A DNA stretch of 34,246 nt, from assembly GCA_902556205.1 (NCBI GenBank), contig CACDVH010000018.1, positions 1-34,246 of the forward strand. Direction: 5' to 3'. Made by a program: the position numbers and the translations under genes. Below the pieces are notes generated by a model that searched no databases, was not told the origin of the DNA, and saw nothing but the letters and a program-made list of their open reading frames with translations. Shown here piece after piece: positions 1-8,196 of the stretch (its first letter is position 1; every line of letters begins with the position of its first letter). The stretch is from an uncultured Gammaproteobacteria bacterium (lineage in GTDB: Bacteria; Pseudomonadota; Gammaproteobacteria; PS1; Pseudothioglobaceae).

Positions 1-1082
1 TTGGTGCAAGACAAAGGGTAGAAATCATCCGCTGCTTACTTCAAAATCCAAAATTATTAATTATGGATGAGCCCACTTCAGTTTTGACCCCACAGGAAGT
101 CTCTGACTTGTTTGTAACCCTTAAAAAGCTTGCTGAGGATGGGTGTTCTATTCTCTATATCTCTCACAAGCTCGAAGAAGTTCGAGAGATTTGTAGTGAA
201 GCGACAATCCTTAGAGGAGGACAGTTAGTTCAAAGCTGCGTGCCTCAAGAGCACTCACAAAAAGAATTGGCTGAAATGATGATTGGGAAAAAACTCACTG
301 AGTTAGCCAGAAGTAAAATAAATATTGGCTCTGAGATCTTTTCTATCAATAATCTAAGTCAAGAAAGTGACGATTTGTATGGAGTGGATTTAAAAAGCAT
401 TAATTTGACTATTAGGCAAGGAAGCATTGTTGGTATTGCTGGTGTGGCAGGAAACGGCCAAGATGAGCTGATGGAGTTATTGATAGGTGAAAAGTCCTCG
501 GCTGATGGCGTTCTAAAATTTAATGAGCAAGATGTGGGCTCATTAGGTTCTCATGAAAGAAGACAGCTTTCTATGTTCTTCATTCCAGAGGAGCGGTTAG
601 GTCATGGTGCAGTGCCTGATATGACTCTTGATGAGAATATGTTGTTGAGCAGGCCAGACTCCTCTGGTATGACCAAAAGTGAAGTCATTGATTGGAGCAG
701 TGTCGCCAGTTTTTCCAAGAAAGTCATTGATGATTTCAATGTTCAAACGCCTTCAAGCAAAATGTTGGCCAAATCTCTTTCTGGCGGAAACTTACAAAAA
801 TTTATGGTGGGAAGGGAGCTGATTAGAAATCCTGAACTACTGATAGTTTCCCAGCCTACTTGGGGTGTGGATGCAGGATCAGCCAATAACATTCATCAGT
901 CTTTAATCTCATTAGCAGACAATGGTTCAGCTATTTTGATAATTTCGCAAGATTTAGATGAAATTCTAAGTTTGTGTGAACAAATCCATGTTCTGTCAGA
1001 AGGTAAACTTTCAGAGGCTGTTGATATGAAAAATAATGGGCTTGAGAAGATTTCTCAGCTCATGGTGGGAGGAGAGAGATAA
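1..1082 (+). CDS. BMP-family nucleoside/purine ABC transporter, double ATPase subunit (5' truncated)
   Basis: The reading frame is open from base 3 at the window edge, so the true start lies upstream; the first visible residues (GARQRVEIIR) are the signature motif of the first nucleotide-binding domain, followed by its Walker B (LLIMDEPTS). A second domain follows, with a Walker-A-like GVAGNGQDEL lacking the usual lysine, a clear LSGGNLQK signature and a degenerate Walker B (QPTWGVD). Such a degenerate second domain is normal for the fused sugar/nucleoside importer ATPases (RbsA/YufO type). It acts at the inner face of the membrane with the two permeases that follow; its stop overlaps the next start by one base. 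The substrate is inferred from the BMP-type binding protein three genes downstream. Alternative: another CUT2-like importer. Confidence 0.9.
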   Translation, partial: GARQRVEIIRCLLQNPKLLIMDEPTSVLTPQEVSDLFVTLKKLAEDGCSILYISHKLEEVREICSEATILRGGQLVQSCVPQEHSQKELAEMMIGKKLTELARSKINIGSEIFSINNLSQESDDLYGVDLKSINLTIRQGSIVGIAGVAGNGQDELMELLIGEKSSADGVLKFNEQDVGSLGSHERRQLSMFFIPEERLGHGAVPDMTLDENMLLSRPDSSGMTKSEVIDWSSVASFSKKVIDDFNVQTPSSKMLAKSLSGGNLQKFMVGRELIRNPELLIVSQPTWGVDAGSANNIHQSLISLADNGSAILIISQDLDEILSLCEQIHVLSEGKLSEAVDMKNNGLEKISQLMVGGER

Positions 1083-2152
1083 TGATTAAACTTATCCCAA
1101 GAGTTGAAAATTCAAAAGCGATGATTTTATTGTCTCCATTGCTTGCGCTGACACTAACAGCGTTATCAGCATTAATAATTTTTATCTTTATTTTGGATGA
1201 TATCAAAGTTTCAAGCGTCTTTTTCACGCTATTTGTTCTCCCACTTACTGACTCCTACTTATTCCCAGAGCTATTAGTAAAGGCGGCTCCACTAATGATT
1301 ATTGGTCTCGGTTTATCGATTGGCTTTAGAGCTGGAATATGGAATATTGGAGCTGAGGGCCAATACGTAATCGGTGGAATTGCAGGCGGTGCAGTAGGCC
1401 TTTATTTCTATAATGTTGAGGGCTTTTGGCTTCTACCTTTAATGGCTTTAGCGGCAATTATTGGTGGGATGCTTTATGCCAGTATTGCCGCCTTTCTTAA
1501 AATAAGATATCAGGTCAATGAAATATTAGTTACCTTAATGTTGACCTATGTCGCTGTGTTGTTCTTAAGTGCGATGCTCCAAGGCCCTCTAAGAAATCCT
1601 GCAGGGTTTAACTTCCCAGAAAGCAGAATATTTCATGACAGTGCTATGTTGCCCATAATTTGGGGAGGAACTCGTCTACATGTTGGGTTTATTATTGCAA
1701 TTATTATCTCTTTTGTTGCCTGGTTTGGCATTAAAAAACATATGTTTGGAATGCAGATCAAGATCTCAGGAAGCGCTCCTAGAGCAGCTAAATTCGCAGG
1801 CTTTAATGACAATAAGACAGTTTTATATTCTTTGCTTATATCTGGTGGATTGGCAGGATTGGCCGGCTTCTTTGAGGCGTCTGGGCCGGCTGGCCAATTA
1901 ACCCCGGGGCTCCCGCAGTTCTATGGGTTTACTGCAATCATTGTTGCATTTTTAGCGCGACTTCATCCAATCGGCATTCTGTTTTCGTCTCTACTTATTG
2001 CGCTCAGCTACGTCGGAGGTGAAGAAGTCCAGATTGAGTACAATCTTCCGAGTTCAATCACCCAAATTTTCCAAGGCATGCTGCTTTTCTATTTTCTCGC
2101 ATGTGACATATTAATCAAATACAAAGTGGTATTAAATAAAACTAAAAATTAA
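1082..2152 (+). CDS. BMP-family ABC transporter permease 1 (YufP/NupB-like)
   Basis: A 356-residue hydrophobic protein of the BPD_transp_2 family that forms half of the membrane channel of a nucleoside/purine importer. The family hallmark NIGAEGQ appears around residue 95, within GFRAGIWNIGAEGQY, and there are roughly eight to ten membrane spans. Residues 1-60 contain a long first span. The start ATG overlaps the ATPase stop (ATPase TAA and ATG share base 1082), so translation is probably coupled. The order ATPase, permease, permease, binding protein matches the YufNOPQ/Nup systems except that the binding protein is last. Function as a permease is secure; the exact substrate is inferred. Confidence 0.9.
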   Translation: MIKLIPRVENSKAMILLSPLLALTLTALSALIIFIFILDDIKVSSVFFTLFVLPLTDSYLFPELLVKAAPLMIIGLGLSIGFRAGIWNIGAEGQYVIGGIAGGAVGLYFYNVEGFWLLPLMALAAIIGGMLYASIAAFLKIRYQVNEILVTLMLTYVAVLFLSAMLQGPLRNPAGFNFPESRIFHDSAMLPIIWGGTRLHVGFIIAIIISFVAWFGIKKHMFGMQIKISGSAPRAAKFAGFNDNKTVLYSLLISGGLAGLAGFFEASGPAGQLTPGLPQFYGFTAIIVAFLARLHPIGILFSSLLIALSYVGGEEVQIEYNLPSSITQIFQGMLLFYFLACDILIKYKVVLNKTKN

Positions 2153-2158
2153 AAGATT

Positions 2159-3088
2159 ATGAATGAAAGCTTATTTATAAACATCATCATTGGAATAAGT
2201 ATTGCCTCCACTCCACTTATTTTTGCAGCAATTGGTGAGCTTCTAGTAGAGCGCTCAGGAGTCCTAAATCTTGGCGTTGAGGGCATGATGATTGTTGGGG
2301 CATTGCTGGGCTTTATTGTTCAGTTTCATACTGGAAACCCATTTTTGGCTGTTGTAGCTGCTCTTCTAGGCGGCATGGCCATTTCCTCTATTTTTGCCTT
2401 TCTAACCCAATTTTTGCTAACGAACCAGGTTGCAACTGGACTTGCATTAACCCTTTTTGGTTTGGGTTTTTCTGCATTTGCAGGTCGGGGTTACACAGAA
2501 GAAACCATTGTTTTAATTAAGGCCGTAGACATCCCTGTTTTATCTGACATTCCTTTTATTGGTCCGTTACTTTTTTCTATGAACCCGCTTGTTTATTTAG
2601 CGTTCTTGATGGTGTACTTGGTTTGGTGGTTTCTTTTTAGGACAAAGCAGGGTTTAATTTTGCGATCAATTGGTGATAATCATGATGCGGCCCATGCAAT
2701 TGGTCACAACGTAGTTAGATATAGATTTATGGCTATTTTGTTTGGCGGTGCGATGGCTGGTGTTGGCGGTGCTTTTTTGTCGCTTGTTCAAGTCCCGATA
2801 TGGGGTGAAGACATGACAGCGGGAAGGGGCTGGATTGCACTTGGACTGGTTGTTTTTGCTTCTTGGCAACCATTTAGAATTATTTTAGGTGCAATTTTAT
2901 TTGGTGGAATCACTGTTCTTCAGCTTCATGCCCAAGGCTTCGATATTAGAATAAGTGCTCAATATCTATCGATGTTGCCGTATCTTGCAACCATCATCAT
3001 TTTAGTAAGTTTAAGAATAAGACTAAAAAATAAAACAAATCGCACAGTCCCTAATTGTTTGGGTAGAATATTTCATTCAACATCCTAG
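2159..3088 (+). CDS. BMP-family ABC transporter permease 2 (YufQ/NupC-like)
   Basis: A 309-residue membrane protein, second half of the permease heterodimer. It carries the paired family motif NLGVEGMM near residue 37 (ERSGVLNLGVEGMM), the counterpart of NIGAEGQ in the upstream permease. It starts six bases after the preceding stop with no strong Shine-Dalgarno sequence, which fits an operon. The last about 20 residues are polar and probably cytoplasmic. After it comes a 69-base gap holding a strong ribosome binding site for the binding protein. Assignment to the family is firm; the transported molecule is inferred from context. Confidence 0.9.
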   Translation: MNESLFINIIIGISIASTPLIFAAIGELLVERSGVLNLGVEGMMIVGALLGFIVQFHTGNPFLAVVAALLGGMAISSIFAFLTQFLLTNQVATGLALTLFGLGFSAFAGRGYTEETIVLIKAVDIPVLSDIPFIGPLLFSMNPLVYLAFLMVYLVWWFLFRTKQGLILRSIGDNHDAAHAIGHNVVRYRFMAILFGGAMAGVGGAFLSLVQVPIWGEDMTAGRGWIALGLVVFASWQPFRIILGAILFGGITVLQLHAQGFDIRISAQYLSMLPYLATIIILVSLRIRLKNKTNRTVPNCLGRIFHSTS

Positions 3089-3157
3089 TTAGGTGATTGT
3101 ATTTTAGGAAGTAAGAAAGTAAGTTAATTTGTTCAACAATAAAAAGGAGAGAGAAGT

Positions 3158-4240
3158 ATGTCTAAAGGTAGATTCTCTAGTATTTTAAAACTGTCTGTTT
3201 TAAGCACGGTTTTAGCTTTTACTAGTAATGTCTCAGCTGATCCTGTCAAAGCAGCGTTTGTTTATATTGGTCCAACTGGTGACCATGGATGGACTTATGC
3301 GCATGATGAAGGCGTTAAATATGCTAAGGAAAAGTTGGGTGACGATGTAATAATGACAACGATTGAAAATGTTGCAGAAAACTCTGACTCTGAGAGAGTT
3401 ATTACGAGTCTTGCCCGAAAAAATGATATTGTTTTCACAACTTCATTTGGTTATATGAATCCAACTGTTAAAGTTGCTAAGCGTTATCCAGATGTTAAGT
3501 TTGAGCATGCTACAGGATATATGTTAGAAGACAACGTTTCTGTATACTCAGCGAGATTTTATGAAGGAAGGCATGTCATTGGTAAGATTGCTGGAAGGAT
3601 GACAGAAAGCAATGTTATCGGTTATATTGCGTCATTCCCAATTCCGGAGGTAATCCGTGGAATTAACTCAGCGTTTTTAGCTGCGAAGTCAGTAAATCCT
3701 GATGTTCAGATTAAGGTTGTTTGGGTTTACTCTTGGTACGATCCTGGTAAGGAGGCAGATGCTGCAAATGCTCTAATTGCTCAAGGTGCTGATGTATTAA
3801 TGCAGCACACAGACTCTACTGCAGCAATGACAGTTGCTGAAGAGAAGGGTATTTATGCATTTGGACAGGCTTCAAACATGCGTGAATGGGGTCCAAACGC
3901 TCAGTTAACTGGAATTATTAATGATTGGGGTCCTTACTATGCAGACAGAATTGCTGCTGTAAGAGATGGAACTTGGTCTTCTTCTGACACTTTTGCTGGT
4001 GTTCAGCAGGGTATGGTTAAGTTTGCACCAATGAACAATAATATGCCTACTGAAGTTAAGAATGAGGCAATGAAAGCCATTATCGATCTATCAATGGGAG
4101 CAATTCATCCATTTACAGGTCCAATCAATAAGCAAGACGGTAGCCCATGGTTAGCAGAAGGTGAAACGCCACCTAACTTCCCTGACCTACTCACAATGGA
4201 TTTCTATGTTGAAGGTATTGACAGTCAATATCCAAACTAA
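3158..4240 (+). CDS. BMP-family (PnrA-like) periplasmic nucleoside/purine-binding protein
   Basis: A 360-residue secreted binding protein. The N-terminus is a Sec signal peptide (basic MSKGR, hydrophobic core to about residue 24, likely cleavage after SNVSA); no lipobox cysteine is present, so it is a free periplasmic protein. The mature part has BMP-family segments: GPTGDHGWTYAHDEG near its start, and later ADVLMQHTDS and a FGQASNM stretch around the ligand pocket. Known relatives bind purine nucleosides, adenine or related bases. An AAGGAG ribosome site (3144-3149) sits eight bases before the ATG. The gene is last in its operon and is followed at once by a strong terminator. Substrate not provable from sequence; the deaminase at 31935 makes a purine plausible. 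Confidence 0.9.
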   Translation: MSKGRFSSILKLSVLSTVLAFTSNVSADPVKAAFVYIGPTGDHGWTYAHDEGVKYAKEKLGDDVIMTTIENVAENSDSERVITSLARKNDIVFTTSFGYMNPTVKVAKRYPDVKFEHATGYMLEDNVSVYSARFYEGRHVIGKIAGRMTESNVIGYIASFPIPEVIRGINSAFLAAKSVNPDVQIKVVWVYSWYDPGKEADAANALIAQGADVLMQHTDSTAAMTVAEEKGIYAFGQASNMREWGPNAQLTGIINDWGPYYADRIAAVRDGTWSSSDTFAGVQQGMVKFAPMNNNMPTEVKNEAMKAIIDLSMGAIHPFTGPINKQDGSPWLAEGETPPNFPDLLTMDFYVEGIDSQYPN

Positions 4241-4260
4241 AATTCCATAAGTAATAATAA

Positions 4261-4288
4261 AAACGCGCCTTATTGGCGCGTTTTTTTT
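4261..4288. terminator. Strong, probably bidirectional rho-independent terminator
   Basis: Perfect stem AAACGCGCC / GGCGCGTTT (4261-4269 with 4275-4283), five-base loop, then an eight-T run on the plus strand. On the minus strand the same stem is followed by TTTTTATTATTAC, so it can also end tatC transcripts. It lies between the convergent BMP transporter and tatABC operons. Confidence 0.93.
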
Positions 4289-4293
4289 GCTCT

Positions 4294-4322
4294 AAAATAA
4301 TCTTTTGAGTAGAGATTATTTT
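4294..4322. terminator. AT-rich hairpin next to the tatC stop, possible second terminator
   Basis: Inverted repeat AAAATAATCT / AGATTATTTT (ten-base arms, 4294-4303 and 4313-4322) with a nine-base loop. It sits between the GC-rich terminator and the tatC stop. The stem is A/T only, so strength is doubtful; it may assist termination of tatC transcripts. Confidence 0.45.
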
Positions 4323-4340
4323 TTATCAAATCTTTTTAGA

Positions 4341-5195
4341 TTATTTGATTTTGTCATTACTTTTAACATTGTCATTCATTTCTTTTTCTACCCGGTCCAT
4401 CATGTCATTATGAGACTTGGAAGTCCAATCATTCGCAGAGCTCTTTGCGCTTCTTTGTTTGTCACTCTCACGAACTCTAAAAAACGATGAAAATATTAGT
4501 CCTGTCTCGAACAAAAGCCAAATGGGTATGGCTATTAAAAATTGTGATATGACATCAGGAGGGGTAAGAATCATTCCAATAACAAATGATCCCACAATAA
4601 TGTAGGATCGATTCTTCTTAAGTTTCTTTGGGGTAGTCACACCAAAAATAATGAGAAGGATTGTAACAACTGGAACCTCAAAAGCCACCCCAAAGGCAAA
4701 GGATACTTTAAGTATAAAATCTAAATAGTACTGAATATCAGGAGCAAAGTTAACTGAGTCAGGTCCCACTCCAGCTAGAAATCCAAAAATAACAGGAAAA
4801 ACTATATAGAAAGAAAACACTAATCCAGCATAAAACAAAAGTGTTGAAGAAACAATGAGAGGCAGTACCAATCTTTTTTCATGCCGATAAAGGGCTGGCG
4901 CTATAAACATCCATAGCTGGTAAAGAAGATAGGGCATAGCAATATAGATCGCTAAGATTAAGGACATTTTTAGAGGCGTTAGAAAGGGAGAGATGACGCC
5001 AATAGCAATTAGATTTGATCCAGGAATTGCTTGAACAATCGGTGCTGCAATGAAATTATAGACTTCGTCAGCAAAAGGAAACAGAATAACAAAAAAGACA
5101 ACAATTGCAATAACAGAGCGAAGTAGCGACCGTCTAAGCTCAATCAGGTGCTGCACTAAAGGAAGCTTCTCCATTGAATTCTTTTGATCAGCCAT
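4341..5195 (-). CDS. tatC: Twin-arginine translocase subunit TatC
   Basis: A 284-residue integral membrane protein, the substrate-receptor core of the Tat export system that moves folded proteins to the periplasm. Visible family features are the N-terminal cytoplasmic segment with HLIELRRSLLRS (residues about 16-27), six membrane spans, the FxxP-type segments after span 2 (YQLWMFIAPALYRHEKR) and the conserved F-E pair in the span-4 region (FAFGVAFEVPV). The C-terminal about 45 residues are a polar cytoplasmic tail rich in K, D, N and S. It begins three bases after tatB. No obvious Tat substrate (twin-arginine signal) is encoded in this window, so the neighbouring binding proteins probably use Sec. 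Confidence 0.97.
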   Translation of the reverse strand: MADQKNSMEKLPLVQHLIELRRSLLRSVIAIVVFFVILFPFADEVYNFIAAPIVQAIPGSNLIAIGVISPFLTPLKMSLILAIYIAMPYLLYQLWMFIAPALYRHEKRLVLPLIVSSTLLFYAGLVFSFYIVFPVIFGFLAGVGPDSVNFAPDIQYYLDFILKVSFAFGVAFEVPVVTILLIIFGVTTPKKLKKNRSYIIVGSFVIGMILTPPDVISQFLIAIPIWLLFETGLIFSSFFRVRESDKQRSAKSSANDWTSKSHNDMMDRVEKEMNDNVKSNDKIK

Positions 5196-5198
5196 CAG

Positions 5199-5495
5199 TT
5201 ATTTTGTCTTCTTATTAGAAAAAATATTTTCTTCCTTAAGAGAATCTGCGCTGGATTGAATAACTTCAGTAACTTCAGAGATTATAATTTTTTCCTCATC
5301 CATGGACATTTCATCTTTTATCTCATCCATTCTTAACTCTTCATTAATGTCTGACTTTACTTTATTGAAAAACCTATTGAGCTTTCCAAAGTAAAGACCC
5401 GCCTTTCTGGCAATTGCTGGCATCTTCTCTGGGCCAACGACGATAAGAGTGATGATGCCAATAATGGCAATTTCCCAGAGGCCAAAATCAAACAT
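5199..5495 (-). CDS. tatB: Twin-arginine translocase subunit TatB
   Basis: A 98-residue protein with one N-terminal membrane span (MFDFGLWEIAIIGIITLIVV), the conserved G-P-E hinge at VVGPEKMP, an amphipathic helix (ARKAGLYFGKLNRFF) and an acidic cytoplasmic tail. The glutamate in the membrane span (LWEIA) and the GPEKMP element are typical of TatB rather than TatA. It works with TatC to recognise twin-arginine signals. It lies 25 bases after tatA and three bases before tatC in one operon. The tail is shorter than that of E. coli TatB but within family range. Confidence 0.95.
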   Translation of the reverse strand: MFDFGLWEIAIIGIITLIVVGPEKMPAIARKAGLYFGKLNRFFNKVKSDINEELRMDEIKDEMSMDEEKIIISEVTEVIQSSADSLKEENIFSNKKTK

Positions 5496-5520
5496 AAAGT
5501 TATTAAATTAGAATTGAAAT

Positions 5521-5727
5521 TTATTTCTTATTCGTTTCGTCATCAGCCTCAACTTTTGCCTCAATGACCTCTTCTTTATCTTTTGATTCTGATTCTTTCA
5601 TAGAAGACCTAAAGCCCTTGATTGCACCTCCAAGGTCGTTACCAATGTTTTTAAGTCTTTTACCACCAAATATTAAAAGCACAATCACTAAGATAATGAT
5701 TAGTTCAAATGGTCCTGGCATACCCAT
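5521..5727 (-). CDS. tatA: Twin-arginine translocase subunit TatA
   Basis: A 68-residue pore-forming subunit: [20 protein letters not shown] membrane span, [10 protein letters not shown] hinge with the family phenylalanine-glycine, then an amphipathic helix ([14 protein letters not shown]) and an acidic, lysine-rich tail. An ATG 30 bases further upstream (5757) is in frame, but I chose 5727 because AGGAG (minus strand of 5735-5739) lies seven bases before it and because the protein then begins as TatA proteins do. First gene of tatABC; its promoter must lie in the 259-base region shared with the divergent galactoside operon. Confidence 0.94.
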   Translation of the reverse strand: MGMPGPFELIIILVIVLLIFGGKRLKNIGNDLGGAIKGFRSSMKESESKDKEEVIEAKVEADDETNKK

Positions 5728-5832
5728 AACGTCACTCCTGAATAAGAATACATACATTTTACACTCTAATAGTTTATGTATTTGATAACGTGATAGTATT
5801 GAAATTCCTATGATTTTTTAATTAAGTTTCAT

Positions 5833-5851
5833 ATAATGGAACCTTGTACTG
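5833..5851 (+). promoter_or_regulatory. Putative IclR-type operator upstream of the galactoside binding-protein gene
   Basis: ATAATGGAAC, then CTT, then GTACTG. The core TGGAAC-N3-GTACTG is a weak pseudo-palindrome. The same ATAATGGAAC..TGTAC appears at 26867-26885 before the other sugar-binding-protein gene, and both copies start exactly 58 bases before the -10 box. Binding by the IclR protein at 18985-19773 is inferred from TGGAAC-like half sites and gene context. Confidence 0.6.
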
Positions 5852-5868
5852 ATAGTTGGACAAATTTA

Positions 5869-5896
5869 TTCACATGAATACATATTGATGTATACT
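5869..5896 (+). promoter_or_regulatory. Core promoter of the galactoside operon, with overlapping palindrome
   Basis: Candidate -35 TTCACA (5869-5874), 16-base spacer and -10 TATACT (5891-5896). A perfect inverted repeat, ATACAT-ATTG-ATGTAT (5878-5893), overlaps the -10 and could hold a repressor. The predicted transcript start is near 5903, giving a leader of about 84 bases. The -35 is imperfect, which would suit an activator bound at 5833-5851 (about -70 to -52). Confidence 0.6.
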
Positions 5897-5986
5897 TACC
5901 CTTGATTTGTCATATTTAAGTGAATTTCTTCACAAAAGTATGTAATCAAAAAGAAGTTTACTTTTTTAAAAAATAGGAGATAAAAA

Positions 5987-7225
5987 GTGAAAAAAATATT
6001 TAAAAATCAAATAGCACTTGCACTTGCCGGAATCTTGGCTGGTACATCTGCTGTTGCTGGAACTCTTGTCATTAATGGTGACACTTCAGATCCGGCACCA
6101 AAGGCTGCATTTCAGGCTGTTATAGATGGATTCGAAGCTGAAAACCCAGATGTTGATGTTGTTTATAACCTTTTTGATCATGAAGGATATAAGGCAGCAA
6201 TTCGAAACTTCCTTAGCGCTGATGCTCCAGACATTGCATTCTGGTATGCAGGAAATAGAATGGCTCCATTTGTTGAAGCTGGTTTATTTGCGCCAATTGA
6301 TGATGTTTGGGCTGACCAAGGTCTATACTCATTGATGGCTTCTTCAGCTCCAGGTATGACTATGGATGGCAAGAAATGGGGTATCCCTTATACATACTAC
6401 AACTGGGGTGTTTACTATCGTCAAGATATCTTTGAAGACCTAGGAATTTCAGTTCCAACAAATTGGGATGAGTTTATTGCTGCGGGTGAGACTTTGAAAG
6501 CTAACGGCATCACTCCAATCACAATTGGAACTAAGTATCTTTGGACTGCAGGTGGTGTATTTGACTACTTAAACCTTCGTACAAATGGCTATGACTTCCA
6601 TATGGCTCTAACAAGTGGTGACATCGCATGGACTGATGACAGAGTGCGCGCAACAATGGCGAACTATCAGCAGCTTATTGATGGCGGTTTCTTCCTTGAG
6701 AATCATGCTGCACTAAGCTGGCAAGAAGCTTTAGCTCCAATGGCTAATGGTGAGGCTGCAATGTATGTAATGGGTAACTTTGCTGTGGCTCCATTAAAGG
6801 AGCTAGGTTTAGATGATAGTTCACTTGGATTATTCCAATTCCCTGCAATTACTCCAGGAGTTCCAATGGCTGAAGAAGCGCCTACGGATACAATCCACTT
6901 AACTGCTGGCGCTAAAAACGTTGCTGATGCTAAGCGTTTCTTAGCTTACGCTGCCCGTCCTGACGTTCAGACAGCTTGGAATAAAGCGCTTGGACAACTA
7001 CCTACAAATGCTGGCGCAGGCGTAACAGATGACAAGTTCCTAAACCAAGCATTCAGCATGCTTAATAATGATGCACCTGGCGGTGTTGCTCAGTTCTATG
7101 ATCGTGACACTAAAGCAGAAATGGCCTCAATTGGTATGGAAGCTTTCCAAGAGTTCATGGTTAAGCCTGAGCGTTTAGAGAAAATTCTAGAGCGTCTAGA
7201 AAAAGCTCGTCAAAAACTTTATTAA
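5987..7225 (+). CDS. CUT1 sugar ABC transporter, periplasmic (galactoside) binding protein
   Basis: A 412-residue extracellular solute-binding protein of the SBP_bac_1 type. It starts at GTG with AGGAGA (5975-5980) six bases upstream. Signal peptide: MKKIFK, hydrophobic core, probable cleavage at SAVAG (about residue 25). The mature protein starts with a TLVINGDTSDPAPKAAFQAV strand-helix, followed by DAPDIAFWYAG, typical of oligosaccharide binders such as MalE/UgpB relatives, and is rich in aromatic residues (WGIPYTYYNWGVYYR) that would stack on sugar rings. It is the first gene of an operon encoding two permeases and both galactosidases, so an intact short galactoside is the inferred ligand. 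A hairpin just after the gene probably raises its expression over the permeases. Confidence 0.9.
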   Translation: MKKIFKNQIALALAGILAGTSAVAGTLVINGDTSDPAPKAAFQAVIDGFEAENPDVDVVYNLFDHEGYKAAIRNFLSADAPDIAFWYAGNRMAPFVEAGLFAPIDDVWADQGLYSLMASSAPGMTMDGKKWGIPYTYYNWGVYYRQDIFEDLGISVPTNWDEFIAAGETLKANGITPITIGTKYLWTAGGVFDYLNLRTNGYDFHMALTSGDIAWTDDRVRATMANYQQLIDGGFFLENHAALSWQEALAPMANGEAAMYVMGNFAVAPLKELGLDDSSLGLFQFPAITPGVPMAEEAPTDTIHLTAGAKNVADAKRFLAYAARPDVQTAWNKALGQLPTNAGAGVTDDKFLNQAFSMLNNDAPGGVAQFYDRDTKAEMASIGMEAFQEFMVKPERLEKILERLEKARQKLY

Positions 7226-7243
7226 TCAATAAGGTTTTACTAT

Positions 7244-7278
7244 GTCCCGTGTTCAAGTATTCTTGACACGGGACTTTT
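7244..7278 (+). terminator. Intercistronic hairpin (attenuator or mRNA stabiliser) after the binding-protein gene
   Basis: Stem GTCCCGTGT-(T)-CAAG with CTTGACACGGGAC (7244-7257 and 7262-7274, one bulged T), four-base loop, then TTTTATTTT. Placed between the abundant binding protein and the permeases, it probably works as a partial terminator or 3' end stabiliser. Confidence 0.8.
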
Positions 7279-7306
7279 ATTTTAAAATTTAGAATCTTAA
7301 GTAGGT

Positions 7307-8194
7307 ATGTATTCTTACTGGAAAAATAATCAACTCAAGATAGCGCCATGGATTTTTTTGGCTCCTGGCATATTTATGTTTTCTCTTTATGTTATTTTTC
7401 CTATCTTTCAATCGATTAATTTAAGTTTTTATCAGTGGGATGGTTTAGGTGCAAAAACCTATATCGGTGCTGAAAACTATATCGAACTTTTGGATGATGA
7501 GTACTTCATTGTTTCATTAAAAAATAATGTTATCTGGCTTGTTTTGTATCTCTTAGCAGTTCCAGCAGGACTTTTTGCAGCACTATTTCTTAATCAAACA
7601 GTCAGAGGGATACGGATTTATAAGTCTATATTTTTCTTTCCTTTTGTTATATCTCAAGTTGTAGTTGGTCTGGTTTTCAGCTGGTTTTATGACCCCTCTA
7701 ATGGGCTACTCAACATCATTTTAGAGTTTTTTGGTTTTGATACAATTGCCATTCTTGCTGAGGAAGATTATGTCACTTATGGCATTATTGCTGCAGGCTT
7801 ATGGCCTCAAACAGCTTACTGCATGATTCTATATTTAACTGGATTAAACTCAGTCGATCCAGAGCAAATTGAAGCAGGTCGAATCGACAATGCAAGAGGT
7901 TGGAGAATGCTATGGTATGTGATCTTGCCTCAACTCAAGCCTGCAACTTTCATTGCAGTCGTTGTAACTATTATTGGCGCTTTGAGATCCTTTGATCTCA
8001 TTGACATTATGACTGGGGGTGGTCCTTGGGGATCTAGTCGCGTGCTCGCCTATTATATGTACGAAAAAGCATTCTCAGAATATGGTTTCCGGATGGGTTA
8101 TGGTGCAGCTATTGCAGTCGTTCTATTATTAATAATGATGGTTTACATTGCAACAATTCTGTATAGACTTTATCAAGATGAGAAAGGTAGCTAA
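7307..8194 (+). CDS. CUT1 sugar ABC transporter permease, MalF/UgpA type
   Basis: A 295-residue inner membrane protein with six predicted spans. The cytoplasmic EAA loop that docks the ATPase is clear: EAGRIDNARGWRMLWYVILP near residues 190-210. The N-terminus, APWIFLAPGIFMFSLYVIFP, is the usual first span of this family, and TGGGPWGSS near the C-terminus is the conserved periplasmic motif of MalF-type subunits. It starts after the hairpin, 81 bases beyond the binding-protein stop, and is two bases from the next gene. No ATPase gene lies in this operon; the MalK-type protein at 17910-18968 is the likely partner. Confidence 0.92.
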   Translation: MYSYWKNNQLKIAPWIFLAPGIFMFSLYVIFPIFQSINLSFYQWDGLGAKTYIGAENYIELLDDEYFIVSLKNNVIWLVLYLLAVPAGLFAALFLNQTVRGIRIYKSIFFFPFVISQVVVGLVFSWFYDPSNGLLNIILEFFGFDTIAILAEEDYVTYGIIAAGLWPQTAYCMILYLTGLNSVDPEQIEAGRIDNARGWRMLWYVILPQLKPATFIAVVVTIIGALRSFDLIDIMTGGGPWGSSRVLAYYMYEKAFSEYGFRMGYGAAIAVVLLLIMMVYIATILYRLYQDEKGS

Positions 8195-8196
8195 TT

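Larger units (their letters stand above)
5728..5986. other. Divergent intergenic region between tatA and the galactoside operon
   Basis: No gene is visible. It contains the operator-like site, core promoter and ribosome binding site of the plus-strand sugar operon (annotated separately). The tatA promoter should lie here on the minus strand, but I could not identify convincing -35 and -10 boxes for it. Confidence 0.8.

Noticed and set aside
5728-5757. Longer TatA start (ten extra residues)
   Set aside because: The ATG at 5727 has an AGGAG site seven bases upstream, and the shorter protein starts as TatA proteins do.
5832-5837. TATAAT as the -10 of the galactoside operon
   Set aside because: No -35 at a suitable distance, and it falls inside the shared operator; the aligned TATACT at 5891 is better supported.
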